A stretch of DNA of 64,000 bases, from NCBI GenBank assembly GCA_001051155.2, contig JYIP02000018.1, positions 1 through 64,000 of the forward strand. Direction: 5' to 3'. Under the pieces are notes generated by a model, which saw nothing but the letters and a program-made list of their open reading frames with translations, ran no database searches and was not told where the DNA came from. Shown one piece after another: positions 23,005 to 33,972 of the stretch (its first letter is position 1; each line of letters opens with the position of its first letter). Origin of the DNA: Chrysoporthe austroafricana (lineage: Eukaryota; Ascomycota; Sordariomycetes; Diaporthales; Cryphonectriaceae). The translations under genes and the position numbers were made by a program.

Positions 23005-23759
23005 GGCCCAGCAGGTTATCATCCCTCCGGGCGTCGCAGTGCCAGAGCTGACGCCGATGGTGTCTTTCGAGCTTAGGCAGCAGCAGCAGTAGGAACAGGC
23101 TTCGGGGCCTGGGAAGGACTGGGATCTAGCCCAGGAGGGCGGCGCCAATGAAACGCTGGGTAAACAGCTACGGGTTGAGGTATGTCCGGCTCGTTGCCGC
23201 GCCGGCTGTTCCATGATGGCTCAGACTGCGTGGGAGACATGAGTGAGTATTTTTGAGTAGCTTCTCCCGCCGCCGTCATGGCGTCTGGCCTCTCCATTTG
23301 TGTCCCTGCCCGTATTTGCACCGACCTGGTTTCCAACTTCCGTCGAGCCTCCTTCGTTCCTGTAACGGTCATGCTGCTACTACTACTCCTCCACACTGTC
23401 AGCAAAGAGGTTGGGGTATTTGCGATACAAGGCGTCCACGGCCTGTTCTTACTCTGGTCGAAGAATAACCACGATGCCATTAGGTCCGAATTTCGAGAGG
23501 TACAGGTAAAGGCCGTTTGGTCTACCTCTTGGATCTGATATCGTATCCCTTGTTCCCACTGCGCCGACGTGTTGCTTGCGGCCGTTGACATATTTTCTGC
23601 CTGTATGCACCGAATCAGCAGATACGGTGCGTGGGTATGTTGCGGACTCGAGATGACAGATGATTAAATATTTTGGAGAAAAGAAGAGCTAAGAGATCGA
23701 GTAGGACATGGCGGGACGGTCGGATAGGCTAGAGGATAGTTCGAGAATCGAGACGCACC

Positions 23760-25373
23760 AGTGGATCTTTTATCCATCCTCTGTTCGCTATCAGGCGGTA
23801 CTAAGACCTCCAAGACCCCGACGACCGTCCTTGCTCGTGCCTGCGTCCCTGGCAATATAGCTAACCATTATCCTCAGGAAGAGCTAATAGGAGCCACCCA
23901 AATGGCAAGAACTACAAAACGGGGAGATATACAGGTGGGTGGCATCATTATAAACAACTACATAGGCCCAGTCTGCAGCGAGAGTAGGACCGAGAGCAAG
24001 GCCAGATTCGAGCGCAGGAGACTGGGTTTCGATAAGCCTCCGGCACAGGCCTGTTCAGGTGCAGGACATGGCCGTCGTCCCGAGGTCGAAAATGGACAAG
24101 GCCATGTCCATTATATCGAACACGAACAAAGTGGACGACATTACGATGAGGTCGTTGTTATACCAAAGTCCGAATATGGTAATCGTCGAGACGGTGTCGC
24201 CGAGCCCTGTTAAGGAGATGGAAATCAGGCTGCGCGCTGATCTAGCTAGGGTCGTACTCAACAAGCTGGACGGCAGCATGTTGCCGAATACCACCAAGAG
24301 AAATACCAGGGAGGTCGGGTGAAGTTGGTGGACCGGCGCAAAGCTCAACTCGAACGCCAAGGTGAGGAAGGGGTCGAACGGAGAGCCCGTCATTATAGTA
24401 GTGTGCCTGGACGAATTCGGCGGCTCGATCAGAGACGTGACATATAACCTCGACATGACCGAGCTGAAGTACACGATAGCGATCACCGACAAGTCCATAG
24501 GCGAGGATGTAAAGGGTCACCTAATCGCGAGGATGTATATTGACGGCGAGAGGACGTCGTACGCGTCCGAGTTCGAAATTGAGGGCAAGCTGACCAACAT
24601 GATCATACGGACCGCGGTGTCGACAACTATCAGCATGGTCGGCTGCACGAACACGATGAGGCGCGTAGCCAACTACACCTTTATGGCCGACTTGAGGTTC
24701 ATTGACCACGTGGTCGTCGACATGCCGGTGATGGTAGGCTGAATGGGCCGGTTCGCGGTCAAGGCCGACAACGTGAAGGTGTATGTCTTCTGCTACACGT
24801 TCGGGTACGTGGCGTCTACGACCGACCCGGATCTGATCTTACCACGGCGTGCTGCATGGTCACGATCGACGACAGCGACATGTACAAGATGATTGACACG
24901 CCCGACGTGGCAGTTGCAAGATGCTCTAGACGGGCCGTTGGTCCATATCGGCACCCTGGCCGTAAATGGGTTGAGGGCGCCGTTCATGACCTCTAGCACG
25001 CCTGAATGCCGAGTCAGGATGGCGAAGCCCGTACTTCATCTACGGAAAGTCCTTGGACACGATGCCGAGCACCGTAGACTTGAGGTTAAAACCGACCGAC
25101 AGCAAAAGGGTCGTTCTGATCAGCGGGTTCAGGACTGTGCGCCTCAAGGAGCCAACCATCGGCAAAATGTACACTGACGTGAAGATTCACACGTCTGACA
25201 ACGGGCTGATAGTGCCCGTGGCGGGCGGACGGAGATGTCAATATGGAAGTGTAGTTGGTCAGTGTACAAGATGAACCTCGTCAGGAATCCGGTCACGAGC
25301 AGGGTCAGCATCGTGAGGCCGAGGCTGCGCGTGACCAAAAGAGTGTCAAGCCCCGTGGAGATGGTCAAAACGC
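23760..25373. other. Unidentified block with long overlapping open frames on both strands
   Basis: Plus-strand frames read coherently in series: 24,059-24,322 (QDMAVVPRSKMDKAMSIISN...), about 24,320-24,744 (KLNSNAKVRKGSNGEP... to MPVMVG), an ATG frame from 24,742 (MGRFAVKADNVKVYVF), and a later stretch at about 25,035-25,230 (YFIYGKSLDTMPSTVDLRLK...). Joined across frameshifts these look like one soluble, beta-rich protein. Arg is mostly AGG (for example five of eight Arg codons in the 24,362-24,744 frame) and Met is frequent, unlike the neighbouring genes. The minus strand is also open (24,055-24,498; 25,144-25,446) and would encode hydrophobic sequence. I match neither to a family. It stops exactly where the Fot1-like 3' end begins at 25,374. 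Confidence 0.45.
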
Positions 25374-25676
25374 GCTCTTTAAAAGCACAAATTGATGCTT
25401 CTCGGCTAATAAAAAGAAGGAAAGTCGATACTAGCCCGAATTCCAAGTTTGCTAGTATCGAAGCTATACAAAGGGCTCAAAATGCAGTTAATCGAGAAAC
25501 GGATACTTCTGATAGAGAGAGCGACGTCGAATTATTTAGTTCTGAAGAAGATTGCATTGTGGTGGCTATATAGGGTTGAAAGGTTGAGAATATATATATA
25601 TATATATATCTATATGCGATATGGCTGACCAGGGTGCGCGGAAACGGGGGATGCGCGGAAAGGTGGTGCTTCGACT
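25374..25676 (+). mobile_element. Fot1/pogo-type DNA transposon, 3' end only
   Basis: The first 200 bp encode the Lys/Arg- and Ser/Asp-rich transposase C-terminus (KAQIDASRLIKRRKVDTSPN ... CIVVAI, stop 25571-25573), about 90% identical to 48,648-48,845 of the larger copy. A short (TA)n tract follows, then a subterminal region with two gcgcggaaa units and an end reading ggtggtgcttcgact followed by TA, the inverse of a Fot1-like AGTCGAAGCACC terminus. The 5' end and the DDE core are missing. Confidence 0.85.
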
Positions 25677-25749
25677 TAGTTAGCAGCTCGGCCTAGCATT
25701 AACCGATTCAATATTAAAATAAGCCATACCCGCCAGTTTGTATGGCCGA

Positions 25750-25870
25750 TTATAGCAGAATCGGCGGAGAATAATGCCTAGGGTTCTTTGTTGCGGATAT
25801 TAAATCCGGGCTATATTGGTCCTAGATTTATAAATCCGGCCTGTTCTTGTAACTTGAGCCCTTTATTGGT
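25750..25870 (-). repeat. LTR-like relic
   Basis: Read on the minus strand, ttacaagaacaggcc...gcccggattt aatatccgcaacaaa resembles plus-strand 37,915-37,980 (ttacaagaacaggcc...gcccggatct aacatccgcagcaaa). Fragments of one repeat family in opposite orientation; no coding part nearby. The rest up to 26,335 shows nothing recognisable. Confidence 0.5.
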
Positions 25871-26335
25871 TTTTAATATATACCCTTATAACGAAGATGT
25901 AATGTGTGGATGGGAAGGCTCGGGTTCAGCGACATATGGTGCATATTTCGATCTCTAGCCTCAACTTGGCGAGGCTCGGAATTCATAGTTGAGATTCGAT
26001 TCAGACGCTTTAATTTTTTCCCTAAGCGCTATTCCGTGCTGATTTGAATAGCATGTCATGGGTCCGGCTGCGGCTGTGCATGCAGTATGGCCTGACGTGG
26101 CGTAAACGGAAGCGCAGTCAGCTCCGCCACCATATGCCTCGCACGCATTTGTGCTGCTGACATATTTCGAAAATTAACGTTGAATCTAGAAGTTCAGTGG
26201 CTACTCGAAATCTGATCTATCAAACAGCAGCACCAAGTCGTCGGTTATGTGCCGGCATTCTCGACATTAACGCGGGCATTCTACCAGCCGGTACTCTATA
26301 ACGTCTAACTTGATTCAGTCCACCACGCATCCCTG

Positions 26336-28510
26336 ATGGACCATCTTCTACGCCCATCCGAGACGCTCTATGGAGAGGTCATCGTAACATGCCTGGGAAC
26401 AATACGGTATGACGGCCTCGACTTCAACTCTTACCCAATCCGTCGCGGATGGGACAAAATGCGGCTCCTCGCCGGAGACTTCAGCCAATATGACACGGCA
26501 AAAACGGCGGCATTCCTCCAGGATTGGCTATATTTTGGACTGCTCTGGGAAGTTCTGGGCGAGGCTGGTAGCAAGGAACAGTACACACAGTCGTAGCCCA
26601 ACTTACAAAATGGACGAGTGGCAACAGCATCTTTAGATTTCGACTTCTCACGACGTATGCAGGGTGTGAAGCTGGGACTCCAGGCAGCCTCGACAGTGGC
26701 AAGAAAGCAATTCGAAAGGGTGGAGCAAGCTCTCAAGCTCGTATCCTTCTTCTGCTGCTGCGCAATACCTCTGGAAGACGATACAGAATACTCTCGGAAC
26801 ATGCATCGCTGGCCTTTATCAGCGGAAGTTGACTTTTCTATTCGGATACTAGGAGGCTACCTGGCGGCAGGAATGTTCGAGACCCTGTGGGCCTCTGTTC
26901 CGGACTCGTTTCTGGCAAATCTGCGGTTCGGCGCTGGATCTTTGCCCAGGTCTCGCATGACCAACGCCGGCTGGTGTCCAAGCGACATAACCATGGTAGT
27001 GGAACAACTGTCACCTGCGGCACTGTACTATGCCAGCTCCCTTCAGCGGTCTGAAGGGAACCAAAATCACGGCAGGTGTTCGGCAGAGATCTGCCTCGCC
27101 AGTCAAGTCGACGAGTGTACGTACCGGACCAGCCATGTCCACGCCGGCTGCGAATGCCCTTCCTTCGGGCCGTTGGTGGAGGATGTGGTAGCAAGTATCA
27201 GAGCCGGAAAAATACCACTGATTCTGCTATCGGTGGGTGGCGATGGGAGTATCTCGCTCAGGATCCGGGCATCGAAGGCAGGGCAAAGATACGTGGCCTT
27301 TTCACACGTCTGGTCAGACGGGAGGGGAAACCCTAGCAAGAATACCCTGCCGACATGCCAACTCCTCAAATTACGATCTGTGCTCCGGGAGCTGGATCAA
27401 ATAACCAACACATGGGCTCTGTTAAACAAAGGGCATGTTGACAGCCTCTGGCAGAGACTCAGGGGTGCGTGTACGCTATTTTGGATCGATACCTTGTGTG
27501 TGCCGGTGGGAGAGAAGTACCGAGATGAAAGGACCCGCGCCATTGGCATGATGAAAGATACGTATGAGAAGGCATATCAAGTACTGGTTCTGGATTCAGA
27601 GCTTGAGATGCACACATTGCGTCGTAATGATGACAACAAGGGCAAGAAAGACGACACAAACCCAGCTGTTGCCGAGGCAATGATGCGTATCACTCTATCA
27701 GGCTGGATGCGTCGGTTGTGGACGCTTCAGGAAGGCGTGCTCGCCCGCAATCTGTACGTGAAGTTCGAGAACGCAGTCCTGGATCTGAGTGCGGCCAAGA
27801 ACGTCCTGCAAGACGCACCAGAGGTTTCCAGTATCGCCCAGGCGATCAAAGTTACGCACGGAACCATTCCAAACAGCGCCGCTCAGTTTCTGGTTCGTAT
27901 GAACACGTTACGTAGTAGTGTGGTCGACACGCACGAGCCCAGGCTCTTGGGCATTCGAAGAGAGATAGTTTGGGCGGATGAGGCGCGGGTCCAGGAGGCC
28001 CGGATGGGGTTTGCTATCATGGAAGCCTTCGTCGCCAGCCGCTTTCGAACGACAAGTAGACAGTCAGACGAGTATATATGTCTTGCAAGCCTACTTGGGT
28101 GGGACATATCGAGGCTATCATCTATTCCTCTTGACCGGAGGATGATGTTTCTTCTGTCCAAGCTGAGAAGGCTTCCTCAGGGTCTTATCTTCATGCCTGG
28201 TCCCCGTATGAGTGACCCAGGCTGGAGATGGGCGGTGACGAGGTTCGGCAACCCGGGATCCAGGGAACGAGTGCTTGCCCCCATCAATGACTCCAGGCTA
28301 GCGGAGAGGAACGAAGTTGGGCTCACCGTCCTGTATCCCGGACTCATCGTGCCGCAACTACAAGAAATGGCGAGCACTAGCAAATTACTGCTTTGCGCTC
28401 GGGAGCCTGACCAGATATTACAGTCCAGGCAAAGCGTTTTCGAACTCGACAAGCTCGACGCTGATAATGCATATAGCAACACCGATTCGATATCGACTCA
28501 AGATCAATAG
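26336..28510 (+). CDS. HET-domain protein (heterokaryon incompatibility type)
   Basis: The ATG at 26336 opens MDHLLRPSE and a conserved N-terminal segment (YPIRRGWDKMRLL, then FLQDWLYFGLLWEVLGE) found ahead of the HET domain in a fungal subfamily. The HET core follows: YVAFSHVWSDG at about 27,291, LFWIDTLCVPVG with a D-E-R...A.GMMKDTYEKA helix at about 27,477-27,590, and SGWMRRLWTLQEGVLA at about 27,700. HET domains trigger programmed death after non-self recognition. An in-frame TAG at 26594-26596 interrupts the reading. The simplest repair is a 60-nt intron 26568-26627 (GTAGCA...CAACAG), giving 704 residues, but the donor is weak, so a nonsense mutation is the alternative. No ATG supports a start inside the 3' part before 26657. 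Stop TAG at 28508-28510. Confidence 0.82.
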
Positions 28511-28956
28511 TACAGCTGCATTTTGTTTTATGCGCATCATGGAGCTATGAGAGCTGGAGCTTGGATGGCAGCAGCCGTGGTCTCCTTTCCAGCCCAGAAT
28601 CGATCTAAGATTTCAGATGGAGAGGCACATATTGAATGCTTGTTCCGAGGCCTCTGCTACTTGCGACTCCTTGATAGCGAACACCAATCATGCGGTTCAT
28701 TACCAGTACTGGGATCTAAGTCTCATGAGGACGAGATCGCGCTTGTGAACGAACGGAGATGGACGATTCGATAAGGCGACGGTGGTCTTGTAAAGGCCTC
28801 TTGTATAAGAATAAGTCGAGAGAATTGGTAGATAACGCAAGAGACATTATAGGCGCTCTGCTTCGCGTGACAATACTCGAACTGGCTCTCAAGGTAATTC
28901 AGGGTTAGCCGAGTGAACTTATTTCTTCTACGCATAGGATAGTATACCACTTGCTA

Positions 28957-29555
28957 TTATTTATTAAACAGGAAGACTGGGTGGGCCCCGGAGACTGGGT
29001 GTTTGCTCCTATCAATCTGCTTAAACTGCAGAGATCTTCCAAGCCTGGCCGCCATTTCGTCATCCAAATCCTGATAGAACATGAACTTGGCATCTTCGGG
29101 ACGCATAGTAACAATGCCAGCCTGAGTGCTTAGCAATTGCTTGAGTGTGAAAGCAAATTTGGTGTTTACCTCGGGAACAATCCTCATTTGTTCGATCTGG
29201 GTTTCGGAGGTAAGAGGGTATTGGAAGCCTCCAGGCACCAGAAAGGCAGAAATGAAGAAGAGTCTAATAACTTCTGCCTCTGAGACCTTTGGACACGCAT
29301 GTTTGCTTGTCCAGCCCTCGAGAGCAGTATCGGCCGGCAAGTCAGCATAGCTATGTATGACTAGCACAATATTATGCTCTTGAACGAGGTCGGAAACTAT
29401 TTTTCGGATGACTTGGATATCTTGAGTGCATTTCGGTGTCGGTGGAATGATGCCAGATGATGGCAAGGCTGGGGCTACAGCTAAATAGCTCGCTGTAGCT
29501 AATTCAGCAATGACACCACATTGTTAAGCCCAATTCAAAACTTCCGCCTTTATTA
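28957..29555 (-). pseudogene. Alpha/beta hydrolase gene remnant
   Basis: The minus strand from 29466 to 28957 is open. With the adjoining upstream frame (GVIAELATASYLAVAPALPS, about 29,525-29,466) it gives TQDIQVIRKIVSDLV, then NIVLVIHSYADLP with the nucleophile-elbow-like H-S-Y, and VIRLFFISAFLVPGGF. This is the order of the methylesterase-like alpha/beta hydrolase family that opens with a V-P-G-A-W-H strand. That first strand would lie beyond 29,555, where AT-rich, stop-containing DNA begins, so the 5' end is lost or RIP-degraded. After DLDDEMAARLGRSL the C-terminal half with the acid and base residues is missing. The elbow reads H-S-Y-A-D rather than H-S-Y-G-G. Non-functional. Confidence 0.75.
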
Positions 29556-31237
29556 TATTTTAAGCTTTAATGGCGTTTGCTAATCCATGAAAAGAAATTT
29601 ATTAACTAAATTTATAAGTTTTAAAATAGAAAAATTAAAAGTTAAAAGAATTATTATTAATTATTTTGTAATACAAAATATATATTTTAACTTTTAAAAT
29701 AAATCATTTTTTATAATAAACGTATAGCTAATATATATAAAAGAAAGTTTTTCATATGCTAATTATATTATATTCTAACCTTTTTGCCGGTTAAGCCACT
29801 ATACTATTTCATATTATAATAAAGCTATTAACAACTTAAATATTTAAAAGAATTATTGCATTCAATTAGAAACTTAAATTGCAATTCTGATTACTGCTTA
29901 ACAATATTTCAGTTATCCCACCTTCTATCTGCATTGGTCTAGCAATATTACTATCTTATATAGTTTGTCGGCACACACTAATTCTATGCCAAGTGGCCTT
30001 CTATCAAGCTTAGCATATGTTACCAAGGTCTTTGTATTATTCAACTTTTCGAAATAGAGAATAAGGACGATTTTTTGAATGAAAGAAACACCGTATTAGT
30101 AGCTGCAACTATAACTTCCTTAGCGATCTTGGTTACTGCAGACGAAATGGATCATCCTTTAATACTAGAAGCTAGGAGCAACGATTTATGCTAACAAAGC
30201 ACACGCTATTAATAATAAGCTAAATATTACAGAAATCTCTAGCGCTGTAAGCAATAATGCAGCCTCAGAAGATAACACAACTACTTAGACGGAAGATAAC
30301 AAAGACATTAAGCTGGAGGACGACAAAGTTACCATTGCCGTATAAGAGACTATGAACGCATCTGTCCCTCCAGTTATTATCGAGAGTGACTCTCAGATCA
30401 TCCCGCCTAAAGATAACAAAGTTACTGAAATAGTTGTCGAAGATGCCTACGCAGAGAACGAACGAGCAAGAAAATCCAGCCATGAACAACGAGGGGGCCC
30501 TCGAAGAAAATAAGATAGTACCACACCGGTATAACCTTAGCCTTTGAGGCCTGAAGTCAAAAGGCTCGACTTTGAGCATTTTGAGATTGATTGTTTGACG
30601 ACGATGGCTTTAGCGTTGTTGAGGTTCTTGAAGCAGGAGCCAACCTGTTGCATGAAGCTCGTCGAGTGTACGCTATACAAACTTCATTCAAGAAGATGGA
30701 AACGCTCGAGAAGCGGCAGCACCCCCTATCCGAAATCTCGCCCCTTACTACTACCAGAAGATCTGAGCAGAAACAGCTTAAAAAGTAAAGCTCGAATTAT
30801 AAAGAGAAAAGTTATTAAATTTTTATAAAAATTAAAATAGAAAGCATTTAAAGCTATTCAAGCGTTCCGCTTGCTAAAACGGCTTAGCCGTTTAATAACC
30901 CTTAGCATTAAAATAATTTTTTTTTAATATTACAGTTTAAAGACTTTGCTTAATAGTAAAATTAATTTAGCTGCAAGATTTTTCCCTTTTTACAACCCTA
31001 ACCTTTCTCTAATTCCATAACTTATTAGTTTTTAGTTTATAATATTATTATACTATATAATTTTAATTAAAAGCAGATTAAAAAAAAATCAAGCAAAGCA
31101 ATATGTTTATATTATTAAAATAAATTTGAAATCTTTTATTAAATACCAATGCCTGCCGGCTTAACTCTAATTTAAAGCTTATAAAGATAATTTAAATATT
31201 TCTTTAATTCTCTCTTATATTTATGCTTACGTCGCTT
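29556..31237. other. AT-rich island with a less mutated centre
   Basis: 29,556-29,880 and 30,790-31,230 are strongly AT-rich and full of stops. The centre, 30,060-30,790, is closer to normal composition. A plus-strand frame there is rich in Asp, Glu, Lys, Asn and Thr (DNKVTEIVVEDAYAENERAR) with single in-frame stops, perhaps a relic of an acidic disordered protein, unassigned. A near-palindrome aaacggcttagccgttt lies at about 30,882-30,898. Confidence 0.45.
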
Positions 31238-31560
31238 TTATTGAATGCATAGGCTTTGAGCCTTAGTATTAGACCACAGCTCGCCATGCATAATACCATA
31301 TATATACGACTCTCCAACTATTCTCCACTGACCGTCTAAAGCAGGGCGAAGGATAACATGAACGCAAACACCATCAATAAGAGCCAAGCGATCCCCAATG
31401 CCGGAGTTGCGGTCACATAAACCAATGAATCCCTGCAATGTTCTAACAACGCGTCTCTTCGCCATATATTCTGTCAAGATACCTATCATCTGCCCAAAGG
31501 TAACCCTGCCAAGATAACGACCATGCCTAGGAAGTTTTCATAATATCACGAAATATTTTC
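31238..31560 (-). pseudogene. C-terminal relic of a HET-domain protein gene
   Basis: The minus strand reads AKRRVVRTLQGFIGL, GIGDRLALIDGVCVHVILRP, then QWRIVGESYIYGIMHGE. This is the conserved end of HET proteins, where a R.L..T..G..G.GP segment is followed by GD.V.V..G..VPYVLR, then W.LVGE.YVHG.M.GE. An upstream fragment reading YLGRVTFGQM lies before it, and then the sequence is lost. No HET core survives nearby. It is separate from the gene at 26-28 kb, which is on the other strand. Confidence 0.75.
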
Positions 31561-33972
31561 TAGCCTACGCCGCTGCTTCTGAACCTATCGGATTAACGAC
31601 TATGGCTGGAAAAATTTCAGATTGTCTGGGAGAAGCCATGCTGTCAAAAGTAATAATAGAGGAGTATATATCGACGCGCTAGGACTGCCCGATGCCTCCA
31701 GCTTTGCTAGGTTAACGGGTATATCTATGCCGACGGATATACCGTATCAATGAAAGCTCCAAGCAGCTACCGTTATATGACTCTCTTCCTATCGTGAATC
31801 CCAGTTGGTTTCCCTTGCGCTGGGCTCGAGGCGTCGCGCTCGTGTCTTATCGCCTTATGCATATCCTCTTTACCGTAGACCTAATATTATAAAACGTGCT
31901 TTGCCATTATGATCCAGCTTATAGAAGATCTTATAATACCGACTCTGTCGTGTTACCTGCTGAGAGGGTTATGGGCAAGCCCGTACTACCTGATTCGATT
32001 TCCGGCTGGGTTGCGATATGGGTAGCCGAATCTGGTCAAGGTCGGTATGCTTACTGTCTGGACGAGCAGAAGCTTGGGCTCTGCACGGCCGTGTTGTCTG
32101 GCGGGTAGCGTATTGGCTGGTATGTCGAAGCGTTAGCCGGAGAAGCACGGGAGCTGGTGATGTAGGACAGCCGCGCATTTCCATATTGACCTTTGCTCGT
32201 GCTTCGATCGCTTTACCCTCCGCGTTAGGCTGATTATGACAAACGAGTTGGCATAATATAATATTGAAAGGCTTTAAGCACGCACAAGGGGTGGGAGATA
32301 TTGTAGGTACTGTATGTTTTATGAGTTCCTACTTTAAATTGGATGAAGAAAGAGGTCCTATCGTTCAGAGGCGCCTTAGGTGCTACATGCTGTCGTTTTC
32401 ATCCTCGCGTTTTCACACCCGCTTCATTCAATATTAGCCTATAAGATGGACTTGACTTTTCTAATAAGAATTGGCGTCGATGATCTAGATCCGTGGCTCG
32501 AGAAAGAACAGCATGAAGAGAACTTTATGGACACGCCGTATATTGGAGTCGACCAGGGCGTCTCTGGACTTTGGAGGAGAGGAGGGAATTGATAATGCAA
32601 TTTGATCAGGAACGGCATGAACTCTTTCCAAAAAGCGGTTCAGATATTACAAATATAATAATATAAAAGTCAATGTAAAAATTTATATAATAAAGTTGCA
32701 CTGGCTGCTTATCAAATATATGTACAGAAATTATATTATAATACTGCAAAAATAGCTTTTTTTTTTGGCGTTTTTTACTAATATTAAAGAAACTTCTTTT
32801 TAAATTAATTATACCTTTATAATTATTATAATTAAATATTATTATATTGCTTTTAATAGTTTCATAAAATGAAAGTGCGTATTACTTTTAATAGTTTTTT
32901 ATTATTTCAAAATACAATTCATATTGAAGTATCTATTACAAGTATAAACGCAGTAACTCGCGTCAGGCGCCTGGCTACCTTGTCGGGGCGGGTATGTCCC
33001 TCGAAGGGGTGACGCTGTTGCGGCTGCCGCCTCGCACGCACGTGCGCTAGTACGCGCTGTCGAACGTAGCAGTCTTGCCCATAAATTTCTACGATGACGG
33101 TTTCAACGTGGCCAAGCCATACATTTCGCCACCCCGGGTGGTCGACCATTCCTCGAGGGGCGTGGTCGTGTAAATGGCGGGGTCGACGTCGAGGTCGACG
33201 TCGGGGTCGACGTCGGGGTCGCCGCTAGACTTGGTCACGCACTTGTACAGCGTATTCTCGTCCTCCTTCGCTGGTTCCCAAGCCCTGCTGCATGCTTGCT
33301 TGCTTTTCTGGTTTCACCAGTACCCTCCGCGCTGCCAGGATGACGAACGACCATTCCAGAGCGGTCTCTCCGGCCCAGGCTATGAGGCTGCACCCAGCCC
33401 TCCCGGAAGAACAACCATGCTCGTCAGATGCTCCTAGGAAATATCATCCAGACTGCGCCGCTGTACCCAGCCCTGCCGGGATAACGACCGTGCCATGGAA
33501 GCCTCGCTAGGAACGTTGACCCCCATCCCACAACCAGGCTTCATACAATCTCTGCGTGCCAAAATGTCTGGTCTGTCATTGCCCACCGGATGACCATAAC
33601 CTGCATGCGTTCCGTTAGCATAGTGAGTGCACTGGAGGCCTCTTGATCTGCTCACCTCCGATCAGTCTAGCGGTTCCGAATCCGTTCCGTTTGTTTGTCC
33701 TTCCACTGGCCTCGCCCTGTTACGCGCTCCCGGCCATGCCAGTCCAGTTCGTAGAAGACCTTTTTACGGGTCTGTCTAGTGATGCGGCCGGCCTGCGGAG
33801 GAGCCGGCCCAGACCTGCCATGATCGCCGCGCTTGCTGAATGGCTGTGGAGGCCCCGTCCGGGCCCTGCTCAGCCGTGGCTCTGTTGGTGTGTTGTCTTG
33901 CTGAGTCCTGGTCACCGCCGACTCGTCTTCGCACCCCGGTGGTAGCTGCGCCAGATGACGGCCTGTGCTTGC
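31561..33972. other. Gene-poor stretch, partly AT-rich
   Basis: 31,561-32,600 has short unassigned open frames (31,896-32,108 and 32,380-32,592 plus). 32,600-32,945 is an AT-rich RIP-like island. From 32,950 the DNA is GC-rich with overlapping short frames. A pair of ~30-bp copies (acccagccctcccggaagaa / acccagccctgccgggataa) lies about 75 bp apart at 33,392 and 33,466. No gene is supported. Confidence 0.4.
33180..33224. repeat. 12-bp GC-rich tandem repeat
   Basis: Units of the form ggggtcgacgtc recur almost four times, with one g-to-a variant. Each unit carries the self-complementary gtcgac, so the run could form hairpins. Confidence 0.9.

Larger units (their letters stand above)
22528..23591 (-). 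pseudogene. Retroelement gag-like gene relic
   Basis: The minus strand from the ATG at 23591 is open for 172 codons (MSTAASNTSAQWEQG...), is Gln/Pro-rich, and then passes through trinucleotide runs (23,004-22,838) into a degenerate zinc-knuckle-like segment: KAYFACHE, a stop, then GHFAFA, near 22,800-22,745. A coherent tail with LLAKIKNLARNTAQGQ and ILQQWETLYRAKMSE ends at a stop at 22,530-22,528. A CCHC-like box with Gln/Asn runs fits the nucleocapsid end of gag, and the position upstream of the RT relic on the same strand fits a gypsy-type order. Frames change across the simple repeats and one knuckle Cys is not visible, so it is broken. The capsid part was not recognised by sequence. Confidence 0.55.

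Noticed and set aside
22674..23092. Plus-strand open frames with long Arg, Lys, Glu or Leu runs
   Set aside because: They are by-products of GAA/GAG and TTG/CTG microsatellites; ends are not gene-like.
30882..30898. Near-palindrome aaacggcttagccgttt as a regulatory operator or terminator
   Set aside because: Isolated in an AT island with no gene boundary beside it; too short to interpret.
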